Positions 36,117 through 44,395 of a stretch of DNA of 64,000 nt are shown piece by piece; the first letter of the stretch is position 1, and every line of letters starts with the position of its first letter. This DNA comes from an uncultured SAR116 cluster alpha proteobacterium. GTDB taxonomy: Bacteria; Pseudomonadota; Alphaproteobacteria; Puniceispirillales; Marisalimonadaceae. Made by a program: the position numbers and the translations under genes. The stretch lies in assembly GCA_902623995.1 (NCBI GenBank), contig CACNWE010000002.1, forward strand, positions 1 to 64,000, written 5' to 3'. Under the pieces are notes generated by a model, which ran no database searches, was not told the DNA's origin, and saw nothing but the letters and a program-made list of their open reading frames with translations.

Positions 36117-37376
36117 ATGCATTTAAAAGACCTTAAAGCAAAAAACCCATCAGATTTATTAACTTATGCTGAGAGTTTAGAGATAGAAAATGCAAGTACT
36201 TTAAGAAAGCAGGATATGATGTTTGCTTGTTTAAAAAAGCTTGCTGACAATGATATTGCAATCTATGGAGATGGCGTACTTGAAGTTTTATCTGATGGAT
36301 TTGGTTTCTTGAGATCACCAGAATCTAATTATCTTGCTGGTCCTGATGATATTTATATTTCGCCTAACCAGGTTAGAAAATTTGGTCTTCGTACAGGAGA
36401 TACAGTAGAAGGCCAAATTAGAGCACCCAAAGATGGTGAAAGGTATTTCGCATTATTAAAAGTTGAAAATATAAATTTTGAATCTCCTGATTCTGTTCGT
36501 CATAGGATAAATTTTGACAACTTAACACCTCTTTATCCACAAGCCAAAATTAACTTTGAAGCCGAATTCGATCCAAACAATAAAGATATAACTACGCGAG
36601 TAGTAGAAATGGTTGCTCCTATGGGGAAAGGACAGCGAGGTCTGATTGTTGCGCCGCCCAGAACAGGCAAGACTATGATGTTACAATCAATAGCACAGGC
36701 TATATCTAAAAATCATCCTGAAATATATTTACTAGTTTTGTTAATTGATGAAAGACCTGAAGAAGTTACAGATATGCAAAGATCTGTTAATGGCGAGGTT
36801 ATTAGCTCTACATTTGATGAACCTGCTTCAAGACATGTACAAGTTACTGACATGGTTATAGAAAAGGCAAAGAGATTAGTTGAACATAAGCGAGATGTAG
36901 TAATTTTGTTGGACTCCATAACAAGGTTAGCTAGGGCTTATAACACTGTAATACCGTCAAGTGGAAAGGTATTAACTGGCGGTGTTGATGCAAATGCTCT
37001 TCAAAGACCAAAAAGATTTTTTGGCGCAGCAAGAAACATTGAAGATGGAGGTTCTTTAACCATAATTGCTACCGCATTGGTTGAAACAGGTTCAAGAATG
37101 GATGAGGTAATTTTTGAAGAATTCAAAGGTACTGGAAACAGTGAAGTAATCCTTGACAGAAAATTGTCAGACAAACGAACCTTCCCAGCTATCGATGTGA
37201 CTAAGTCAGGCACAAGAAAAGAAGAGCTTTTAGTTGAAAAAGACACATTATCTAGAATGTGGGTTTTGAGGAGAATTTTGATGCAAATGGGACCGGTAGA
37301 TGCAATGGATTTCCTCTCTGATAAACTTAAACAAAGCAAATCTAACGAAGATTTTTTTAGAGCAATGAATAAATAA
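36117..37376 (+). CDS. rho: Transcription termination factor Rho
   Basis: Hexameric RNA helicase that ends transcription at unstructured C-rich sites. The RNA-binding domain (about 48-125, with GFGFLRSP) is followed by the ATPase with Walker A APPRTGKT (179-186) and [12 protein letters not shown] (Walker B). The 419 residues are standard. Four convergent gene pairs here overlap at their 3' ends with no hairpin, so Rho-dependent ends are likely common. Confidence 0.97.
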   Translation: MHLKDLKAKNPSDLLTYAESLEIENASTLRKQDMMFACLKKLADNDIAIYGDGVLEVLSDGFGFLRSPESNYLAGPDDIYISPNQVRKFGLRTGDTVEGQIRAPKDGERYFALLKVENINFESPDSVRHRINFDNLTPLYPQAKINFEAEFDPNNKDITTRVVEMVAPMGKGQRGLIVAPPRTGKTMMLQSIAQAISKNHPEIYLLVLLIDERPEEVTDMQRSVNGEVISSTFDEPASRHVQVTDMVIEKAKRLVEHKRDVVILLDSITRLARAYNTVIPSSGKVLTGGVDANALQRPKRFFGAARNIEDGGSLTIIATALVETGSRMDEVIFEEFKGTGNSEVILDRKLSDKRTFPAIDVTKSGTRKEELLVEKDTLSRMWVLRRILMQMGPVDAMDFLSDKLKQSKSNEDFFRAMNK

Positions 37377-37378
37377 GA

Positions 37379-37394
37379 TGTTTCACGTGAAACA
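37379..37394. promoter_or_regulatory. parS: parS centromere-like ParB site 1
   Basis: Perfect 16-bp palindrome TGTTTCACGTGAAACA, the canonical chromosomal parS, in the rho-mnmE gap (one further base pair on each side also matches). It lies about 4.6 kb from parB and 2.9 kb from the candidate origin. Confidence 0.93.
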
Positions 37395-37416
37395 TTTTTA
37401 GCAAAAGAGCAAAAAC

Positions 37417-38715
37417 TTGGACACAATCTTTTCCTCAGCCTCAAGTCCACAAAAAAGTGCAATTAAAATAATCAGAGTATCTGGAAGCAAAACAAAACAA
37501 ATACCAAAGATTTTTTCCTTTAAGCCAACCAAGCCTCGTGTTGCGTCTCTTAGAAAAATATATGATTTAAATCACAATATTATTGATATTGCTCTAACAA
37601 TCTACTTTCCAGGACCAAGAACAGTGACTGGGGAAGATGTTATTGAGTTTCATATTCATGGAAGCACAATGATTGAAAAAAAAATATATGAAGTTTTCTT
37701 AAAAACTAAAGGATTTCGTATAGCACAAAGGGGTGAGTTTACAAAAAGAGCTTTTTTAAATGGGATCCTAGATTTAACTCAAGCAGAAGGTTTAAGTGAT
37801 TTAATAAATTCAGAAACAGAAAGTCAATTCAAGATGTCTATGTCTCAATATGAGGGGGCTTTATCAAGTAAAATAAATTTGTGGAGGGATGAAGTGGTTT
37901 GGTTGTTGTCAAAGTTAGAGGCTCTTATTGACTTTTCAGATGAAGAGCTCCCAACCGAACTTGAACAAATTTTTAATTTTAAAATATTAGAAATGTCAGA
38001 GGATATGAAGAAGTCTTTGAAACATAGCAATTATGGAGAAAGAATTAGAAATGGTTTTGTAATAACTCTTCTAGGCCGTCCGAACGTAGGAAAAAGTTCA
38101 CTTATAAATTATTTATCAGATAAACGAGTTGCTATTGTTACTGATGAAGCCGGAACAACAAGAGATATTATAGAGGTTACTATGGATCTTGAGGGATTTC
38201 CTGTTATCTTAAGCGACACAGCTGGTATAAGAAGCGCAGAATCAGAAGTGGAAAAAATTGGAGTAAAAAGAGCATTAGAAAAAGCAGAAGTTTCTGATAT
38301 AATCCTTATTTTATCTGATAATGAAGATTTTTCTTATCCAGAAATTAACACAACATGTAAGAAAATTTTGGTACACACAAAATCAGACTTGAAAACAACT
38401 TCAACTAAAGGTATTCATAGCATCTCTGTTAAAGAAAACATAGGTGTCGACGAATTAATCAATTCGATTGTTAACCATTTAAAGTCATTAAACCCTAAAC
38501 AAGATGTGTTACTTACAAGAAAAAGGCATACAGAGGCAATAAAAAGATGTATATCTGCCTTGAATGATATACAGAAATTTGACTTAAATATTAATCCTGA
38601 AATAGTATCTGAGAACTTAAGAATAGTTGCAAAAGAAATTGGCAATTTAACTAATATTATTGACGTAGAAGAAATATTAGACGATATATTTAGTAGTTTT
38701 TGTATTGGTAAATAA
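37417..38715 (+). CDS. mnmE: tRNA modification GTPase MnmE
   Basis: Works with MnmG to install the (carboxymethyl)aminomethyl group at U34 of certain tRNAs. The N-terminal folate-binding domain starts TIFSSASSPQKSAIKIIRVSG. The G domain has the P-loop LGRPNVGKSS (219-228) and DTAG switch II, and the C-terminus carries the conserved CxGK (Cys429). The TTG at 37417 is the only possible start, since an in-frame stop lies 15 bases upstream. The gene begins 22 bases after parS site 1. Confidence 0.96.
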   Translation: MDTIFSSASSPQKSAIKIIRVSGSKTKQIPKIFSFKPTKPRVASLRKIYDLNHNIIDIALTIYFPGPRTVTGEDVIEFHIHGSTMIEKKIYEVFLKTKGFRIAQRGEFTKRAFLNGILDLTQAEGLSDLINSETESQFKMSMSQYEGALSSKINLWRDEVVWLLSKLEALIDFSDEELPTELEQIFNFKILEMSEDMKKSLKHSNYGERIRNGFVITLLGRPNVGKSSLINYLSDKRVAIVTDEAGTTRDIIEVTMDLEGFPVILSDTAGIRSAESEVEKIGVKRALEKAEVSDIILILSDNEDFSYPEINTTCKKILVHTKSDLKTTSTKGIHSISVKENIGVDELINSIVNHLKSLNPKQDVLLTRKRHTEAIKRCISALNDIQKFDLNINPEIVSENLRIVAKEIGNLTNIIDVEEILDDIFSSFCIGK

Positions 38716-38718
38716 ATT

Positions 38719-40605
38719 TTGAAAAAAAAATTGAAAAATTTTGATGTAATAGTAATTGGAGGAGGGCATGCTGGAATTGAGGCGGCTTCTGTTTCATCAA
38801 GAATGGGTGCTAAAACTGTTTTAATTACTATGAAAATTGAGACTATTGGTGAAATGTCTTGTAATCCAGCTATTGGCGGTTTAGGAAAGGGTCATCTAGT
38901 AAGAGAAATTGATGCCCTTGATGGAATAATGGCCAGGGCCATAGATGTTTCTGGAATACAATTTAGAATGCTTAATCGTTCAAGAGGACCAGCAGTTCAT
39001 GGACCCAGATCACAGGCAGATAGAAAACTTTACAAAAAAGCTGTCTCAAATTTGTTAAAATCTAATGAAAATTTAACAATCGTTGAGGGAACAGTAAAAG
39101 ATCTTTTGATCAAAAACAATGTAGTTAAAAGCGTCGTTTTAGACAATGACCTTTCAATAAAAGCTAAATCAGTAGTATTAACAACAGGGACCTTTTTAGG
39201 AGGAGTTATTCATATTGGAAAAGAAAGAATTCAAGCAGGTAGGATAGGAGACGAGCCTTCCAATCATTTATCAAATAAAATTAGAAAATTAAATTTGCCT
39301 ATTGGCAGATTAAAAACAGGAACGCCACCCAGGTTGCTTATGTCTAGTATTAATTGGAAAAAAGTTGAAATGCAGTCAGCAGACAAAGATCCAATACCCT
39401 TTTCTTATATGACTAAGGAAATATATGTTCAACAAATTCAATGTGGCATTACAAGAACTAACTTAAATACTCATAAAATAATATATGATAATATAAATTT
39501 ATCCCCGGTTTACTCAGGTTCAATTCAAGGGACTGGTCCGAGATATTGTCCTAGTATAGAGGATAAAGTTAGTAGATTTTCTGAAAAAGATTCTCATCAA
39601 ATTTTTCTTGAGCCAGAAGGTTTGGATAGTCCTTTAATTTATCCAAATGGTATATCAACAAGCTTACCAAAAGAAATTCAGAACGAATTTTTGAAAACAA
39701 TTCCTGGATTAGAGCAAGCTATTATAAAACAACATGGTTATGCAATTGAATATGACTACATGGACCCAAGAGCTTTAAAACACACACTAGAGACAAAAAA
39801 AATCAAAGGTCTGTTTTTTGCAGGTCAGATAAATGGCACAACGGGATACGAAGAGGCGGCTGCTCAAGGTTTAATTGCAGGAATTAATGCTTCAATAAAC
39901 ATTAATACTAACCCTAAATGGTTTACTCTTGATAGATCAGAAGCTTATATTGGAGTTATGATTGACGATTTGATAAATAAAGGAGCACCAGAGCCTTACA
40001 GAATGTTTACGTCTAGAGCTGAGTTTAGGCTGCTTTTGAGGTCTGACAATGCCGATCAGAGATTAACTGATAAGGGATTAAAATTTGGTATTATTGGCCC
40101 AAAAAGAAAAAAGTTTTGGAAAGATAAGAAAAAAAAATTATATAATTCGTACAGGATTATTGATAATTTAAGTGCAAAGCCGAGTTTGTTAAAACAATAT
40201 AATTTGCCTAGCACTAGGACTGGGAACCCAAGATCACCTAAAGATATCTTATCCTCTGGTAAGCACCATATAAAAGATCTATTTGGAATTTGGCCAGATT
40301 TAAAAATGATCCCCGATGAATTACATTCACAAATAGAAACAGACTGTATATATAATGTTTATCTTAAAAGACAAAAAGAAGACATAAAAATGTATAGACA
40401 AGAAAATAAAATTTCAATTCCTGTAAACCTTGATTTTAATCTTATCAGAGGACTGTCAAATGAAATAAAGGATATCCTGAAAAAAAATAATCCAAGCACT
40501 GTTTCTCAAGCATCAAGCCTTCCAGGATTTACACCAACAGCCACTTTGCTGCTTCTTAGACATTTAAAAAGAGAGAAAAAAAGTAAAGTTGTTAACAAAT
40601 ATTAA
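38719..40605 (+). CDS. mnmG: tRNA uridine 5-carboxymethylaminomethyl modification enzyme MnmG (GidA)
   Basis: FAD-dependent partner of MnmE. The dinucleotide-binding motif is [11 protein letters not shown] (13-23), followed by [20 protein letters not shown], the strongest MnmG signature, and [13 protein letters not shown] near 375-387. The 628 residues are full length. The start is TTG followed by nine A, 3 bases after the mnmE stop. It overlaps rsmG by 17 bases. Confidence 0.97.
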   Translation: MKKKLKNFDVIVIGGGHAGIEAASVSSRMGAKTVLITMKIETIGEMSCNPAIGGLGKGHLVREIDALDGIMARAIDVSGIQFRMLNRSRGPAVHGPRSQADRKLYKKAVSNLLKSNENLTIVEGTVKDLLIKNNVVKSVVLDNDLSIKAKSVVLTTGTFLGGVIHIGKERIQAGRIGDEPSNHLSNKIRKLNLPIGRLKTGTPPRLLMSSINWKKVEMQSADKDPIPFSYMTKEIYVQQIQCGITRTNLNTHKIIYDNINLSPVYSGSIQGTGPRYCPSIEDKVSRFSEKDSHQIFLEPEGLDSPLIYPNGISTSLPKEIQNEFLKTIPGLEQAIIKQHGYAIEYDYMDPRALKHTLETKKIKGLFFAGQINGTTGYEEAAAQGLIAGINASININTNPKWFTLDRSEAYIGVMIDDLINKGAPEPYRMFTSRAEFRLLLRSDNADQRLTDKGLKFGIIGPKRKKFWKDKKKKLYNSYRIIDNLSAKPSLLKQYNLPSTRTGNPRSPKDILSSGKHHIKDLFGIWPDLKMIPDELHSQIETDCIYNVYLKRQKEDIKMYRQENKISIPVNLDFNLIRGLSNEIKDILKKNNPSTVSQASSLPGFTPTATLLLLRHLKREKKSKVVNKY

Positions 40606-41245
40606 TACATATGAAAAATTTAGTTCAAATGTATTTGTTTCACGTGAAACATACGAAAAATTATGTGTGTTTCAGAAAGCTCTTATTAAATGGCAAAAGT
40701 CAATAAATTTAATAAGTAAAAATACTATAAAAAACATTTGGGAAAGACATTTCTTAGACTCAGCTCAACTATACAAGTTTGTTAGAGACATAAAAGGAAA
40801 TATAATAGATTTTGGTTCTGGGGCAGGTTTTCCGGGTATGGTGCTTGCAATAATGGGTAAGAATAATATTCATTTAGTTGAATCAGATCATAAAAAGTGT
40901 GTTTTTTTAAAAGAAATTGCAATGTTAACAGAAACAGATATAACTATTCATAACTGTAGAATTGAAGATTTAGGCTTTATTAATGTTGATTTAGTTACTT
41001 GCAGAGCATTAGCTTCATTGAGTAAACTGATCGATTATGTAGAGATCTTTATAAATAAATCATTAGGAAAAAAACAAGAATCGCCTAAGCTGTTGTTTTT
41101 AAAAGGAAAATCTTATTATTCTGAAATTACTGAATTAAGTAAAAATAGAAAAATTAGTTTCGAGGAATATCCTTCGATAACGGACAAAAATGGAAGAATT
41201 TTACTTATAAATAAAATAGAAAAGTTAAATACTGAATATGATTAA
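40589..41245 (+). CDS. rsmG: 16S rRNA (guanine-527-N7)-methyltransferase RsmG (GidB)
   Basis: SAM-dependent methylase of 16S rRNA. The SAM-binding loop is [10 protein letters not shown] (74-83); RHFLDSAQL (53-61) and [10 protein letters not shown] complete the family pattern. The TTG at 40589 is the start because no other start precedes the conserved helix. Residues 17-21, VSRET, are encoded by parS site 2. It overlaps parA by 8 bases. Confidence 0.94.
   Translation: MLTNINTYEKFSSNVFVSRETYEKLCVFQKALIKWQKSINLISKNTIKNIWERHFLDSAQLYKFVRDIKGNIIDFGSGAGFPGMVLAIMGKNNIHLVESDHKKCVFLKEIAMLTETDITIHNCRIEDLGFINVDLVTCRALASLSKLIDYVEIFINKSLGKKQESPKLLFLKGKSYYSEITELSKNRKISFEEYPSITDKNGRILLINKIEKLNTEYD
40636..40651. 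promoter_or_regulatory. parS: parS centromere-like ParB site 2, inside rsmG
   Basis: A second perfect TGTTTCACGTGAAACA, read in the rsmG frame as V-S-R-E-T. It is about 1.4 kb before parB and 3.3 kb from site 1. Protein and DNA constraints coincide at this position. Confidence 0.93.
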
Positions 41246-42023
41246 TAAAATCACTCAAATAATAGCTATTGCAAATCAAAAAGGTGGTGTAGGAAAAACT
41301 ACTACTGTAATAAACTTGGCTACAGCCATGGCAGCTTGTGGTAAAAAAACACTCATCATTGATGCTGATCCACAGGGAAATGCTAGCACAGGATTTGGCA
41401 TAAAATATGATCAAAGAGATAAAGATTTATATTCTATAATATGTGGTAAAGATAACATTAACGTTTCAATAAAAAAAACTATGATTCCAAAATTAGATAT
41501 TATTCCTACATCACCAGATCTGTCAGTTCTTGAACAAGAATTAGTGGATGTAAAAAATAGAGAATTTAAAATTCGTGATTTAATTAGAGAAATTAGTGAG
41601 TTTTACGATTACATATTTATTGACTGCCCACCCTCTTTAGGTTTGCTTACATTAAATGCTTTATGCGCAGCAAAAAGTTTAATCGTACCTTTGCAAACTG
41701 AATTTTATGCGTTGGAAGGACTAACGCAACTTATGAAAACATTAGAATCAATTAAAAATAACTTTAATAATAATATTACTCTTCAAGGAATACTTCTAAC
41801 CATGTATGATAAAAGAAATAAAATATGTGAAATGGTATCAAATGATGTTAAAAATCATTTTAATGATAAAGTTTTTAAAACTATAATTCCAAGAAATGTT
41901 AGAATCTCTGAAGCACCTAGCTATGGTCAGCCAGTTTTAATGTACGATATTTCATGTCCAGGATCTCAAGCATATGCTTCATTGGCAGGTGAAATAATTA
42001 ATCAAGAGAAAGATCTAAAATGA
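41238..42023 (+). CDS. parA: Chromosome partitioning ATPase ParA (Soj)
   Basis: Walker-type ATPase that moves ParB-parS complexes toward the pole. The deviant Walker A is KGGVGKTT (15-22), followed by IIDADPQGN, with FIDCPPSLG as Walker B. At 261 residues without an N-terminal HTH it is the chromosomal type Ib/Soj form. It overlaps parB by 4 bases (ATGA). Confidence 0.97.
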   Translation: MINKITQIIAIANQKGGVGKTTTVINLATAMAACGKKTLIIDADPQGNASTGFGIKYDQRDKDLYSIICGKDNINVSIKKTMIPKLDIIPTSPDLSVLEQELVDVKNREFKIRDLIREISEFYDYIFIDCPPSLGLLTLNALCAAKSLIVPLQTEFYALEGLTQLMKTLESIKNNFNNNITLQGILLTMYDKRNKICEMVSNDVKNHFNDKVFKTIIPRNVRISEAPSYGQPVLMYDISCPGSQAYASLAGEIINQEKDLK

Positions 42024-42877
42024 AACCAAAGAAAAATGCTAGACCTGTGGGCCTTGGAAGTGGTCTTTCCAGTCTTTTAGGAGCTGAAATAAAAAAAAAT
42101 ACTGACAATTATAAAATGATACCAGTAGAGTTTATTAAACCTGGACCATGGCAACCGAGAAAAATTTTTGACAAAGATGAATTAGTTTCTTTATCAACAT
42201 CTATAAAGAAACAGGGCATTATTCAACCAGTGATTTTAAAATCGAACGGTATTATTAAAAACCAATATTTTTTAATTGCTGGTGAAAGAAGATGGAGAGC
42301 CTGTCAACTAGCAAAAATACATGAAGTTCCAGCCATTATTAGAGATGATATAAATGATGATAAGATTGCTGAATTGTCTTTAGTTGAAAATATTCAAAGA
42401 TCTGAGTTAAATCCTATTGAAGAAGCAGAAGGTTATCAATCTCTTCTTAGTAGTTACAATTATACCCAAGAAGATATTTCAAAAGCAGTTGGAAAATCTC
42501 GGTCATACATTGCTAATATTATTAGATTATTATCATTGTCCAATAAAGCTAAAGATTTATTAATACAAAAAAAACTTACCATTGGTCAAGTTCGACCACT
42601 TATAGGGCATAAAGATGTTGATATTTATTTGGATATAATATTAAAGAGCAAACTTAATTCTAGGGAAATTGAAAAGCTTATAAAAGAAGGAAACATAAAG
42701 GCTCGCAAAAATAAGCTCAAGGATATAGATATAATCAATTTAGAAAAAGAGTTATCAGAAATAACAGGATTAGGCGTTAATGTTAATTTTGATAACTTGA
42801 AAAAAACTGGAACTATAAAGCTAGAATGTAAAAATTTAGCAGAGTTTAATTTTATAATTAAAAAAATTAAGTCTTAA
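42020..42877 (+). CDS. parB: Chromosome partitioning protein ParB (Spo0J)
   Basis: CTP-dependent sliding clamp that loads at parS and spreads. The N-terminal Arg-poor GLGSGLSSLLG (11-21) interacts with ParA in relatives, GERRWRA (88-94) forms the CTP site, ENIQRSELNPIEEA follows, and an HTH with GKSRSYIANIIRLL lies around 155-170. The C-terminal dimer domain reaches residue 285. It overlaps the convergent holA by 11 bases. Confidence 0.97.
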   Translation: MKPKKNARPVGLGSGLSSLLGAEIKKNTDNYKMIPVEFIKPGPWQPRKIFDKDELVSLSTSIKKQGIIQPVILKSNGIIKNQYFLIAGERRWRACQLAKIHEVPAIIRDDINDDKIAELSLVENIQRSELNPIEEAEGYQSLLSSYNYTQEDISKAVGKSRSYIANIIRLLSLSNKAKDLLIQKKLTIGQVRPLIGHKDVDIYLDIILKSKLNSREIEKLIKEGNIKARKNKLKDIDIINLEKELSEITGLGVNVNFDNLKKTGTIKLECKNLAEFNFIIKKIKS

Positions 42878-43907
42878 TTCTATTTTTTGCAAGAACAGAA
42901 GTAGATAATATGAACTGTGATAAAAGAACTTTTTCTGAGAAATGATTTAATTTACATTTTAGTTCTAACTCAATTAAGCGAGCTAGTATAATGTTAATTA
43001 ATTTTAAATCCCAAACTTTGCATTGAAAAATTATAAATTCCTTTTTTTTAAAGAAAATTGGTGGTTTAATACTATTGATAACTCTTTCCAAATTTTTAGT
43101 TTTTTCAAAAAGTAACAAAATTTTTTCGATTAATTTAAAGTGATTGACGAACATTCGTATTAAAGTAATACTCGTACTTTGGTTTTCATAAATATTTTCA
43201 AAAGATGTTAATGCATGATGAGGATGGCCATTAGTACAATTTTCGATAATTTTATTAAAATTCATATCATTATTATTTGAAAAAAACTTTAAAATCACTT
43301 CTTCAGTAACACTTGTATTATTTGTTAAAAAGATATCAAGTTTCTCAATTTCCATTTCATTAATTAGTGAATTGGAACTGAGTTTAATGATTAAATTTCT
43401 TATAATGTCTCTTTTAGAATTAATGTTATGTTTTGAAAATAAATCAGATAATTTTGAATTAATTGTATTAATTTTTTGTTCATAACAAGGAACTAAAATA
43501 GCATTATTAATATCTTGTAAATGTTTTATAAAAGAATTTATCTTTATATTTGCAGCTCTTACTATTAATAAATAATTATTACTTTTTATTTTAACAGTTT
43601 CTAAGATAATATTTTCTAATGTTCTATTGATAGAAATATGCATTAGGTCTAACAGTACGAATCTTTTTCCTGAAAAAACATTTAAGGTATTAACATTGTC
43701 ATGTAGAATTGCGGGATTATCTTTAAATTCATCACCGTCTATTTTTGACACACTAAAAGGATCATTTGTGTCTATTTCAAGATTTTTTATAGTTTTTTCA
43801 TATATAAGATCAACCAAGCCAATATTAGTACCATATAAAAAAAGTAAGTTTACGTTTTCAAACTTATTTTTTAAATTATTTTCATAAAAAAAAGGATCTA
43901 TTTTCAA
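42867..43907 (-). CDS. holA: DNA polymerase III delta subunit
   Basis: Clamp-loader subunit that opens the beta clamp. Sequence is divergent, but the 346-residue length, the N-terminal LLFLYGTNIGLVDLIYE, DPFSVSKIDGDEF and the helical C-terminus (with HFKLIEKILLL) match HolA. Position after lptE and leuS is the standard alphaproteobacterial order. The start is TTG, overlapping the lptE stop as TTGA. No zinc or P-loop motif is expected for delta. Confidence 0.85.
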   Translation of the reverse strand: MKIDPFFYENNLKNKFENVNLLFLYGTNIGLVDLIYEKTIKNLEIDTNDPFSVSKIDGDEFKDNPAILHDNVNTLNVFSGKRFVLLDLMHISINRTLENIILETVKIKSNNYLLIVRAANIKINSFIKHLQDINNAILVPCYEQKINTINSKLSDLFSKHNINSKRDIIRNLIIKLSSNSLINEMEIEKLDIFLTNNTSVTEEVILKFFSNNNDMNFNKIIENCTNGHPHHALTSFENIYENQSTSITLIRMFVNHFKLIEKILLLFEKTKNLERVINSIKPPIFFKKKEFIIFQCKVWDLKLINIILARLIELELKCKLNHFSEKVLLSQFILSTSVLAKNRIKT

Positions 43908-44383
43908 TTTAATCTACTAATAATAATTTTAATACGATTATAAAGAGATTTTGCTGAGCTTTTTGTTAATCTTTCCTTAATATGTTCAATACTTTTTTCG
44001 TTAGTATAAAGGGAATTTGATGAAGAGCTTAAAGCTGGGAAAGTCATAATTGAACCCGATTTGACAACAACATTTGTGTATTTATTTGTTAATTGATAAT
44101 CAACTTTACCTTTTGTTGATTTTAAAATATTTTGTCCACTTACCGATAATGTCTTTGTAGATTCAAAGATTATTTTGGTATTAAGTATATATTTCGAGTT
44201 ATTATCACTAATGTTAAAATAACGTTTTAAATTTTCTTTAAAATATAAGTTGTACCTATCATTGGGTGTAATAACATCAATTGAAAAGTTCTTTATATTT
44301 TGAATTTTTTCAAAATTATTTGGAGTACAACTACTAATTAGAATAATTAAACTAAGAAAAAAAAATTTTTTAAAAGTAAACAT
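43904..44383 (-). CDS. lptE: LPS-assembly lipoprotein LptE
   Basis: Outer-membrane lipoprotein that plugs LptD during lipopolysaccharide insertion. The signal ends LISSC with Cys19. The fold is small (159 residues), with a YNLYFKENLKRYF region and a long C-terminal helix. Identity is low, as usual for LptE, so the call rests on size, lipobox and position between leuS and holA. Its presence implies an LPS-bearing outer membrane. Confidence 0.8.
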   Translation of the reverse strand: MFTFKKFFFLSLIILISSCTPNNFEKIQNIKNFSIDVITPNDRYNLYFKENLKRYFNISDNNSKYILNTKIIFESTKTLSVSGQNILKSTKGKVDYQLTNKYTNVVVKSGSIMTFPALSSSSNSLYTNEKSIEHIKERLTKSSAKSLYNRIKIIISRLN

Positions 44384-44395
44384 CTTATTCTCAAT

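Noticed and set aside
38722-38730. A9 run right after the mnmG start as a slippage site
   Set aside because: A runs of this length are common in this AT-rich genome, and the Lys codons they encode are normal at this N-terminus.
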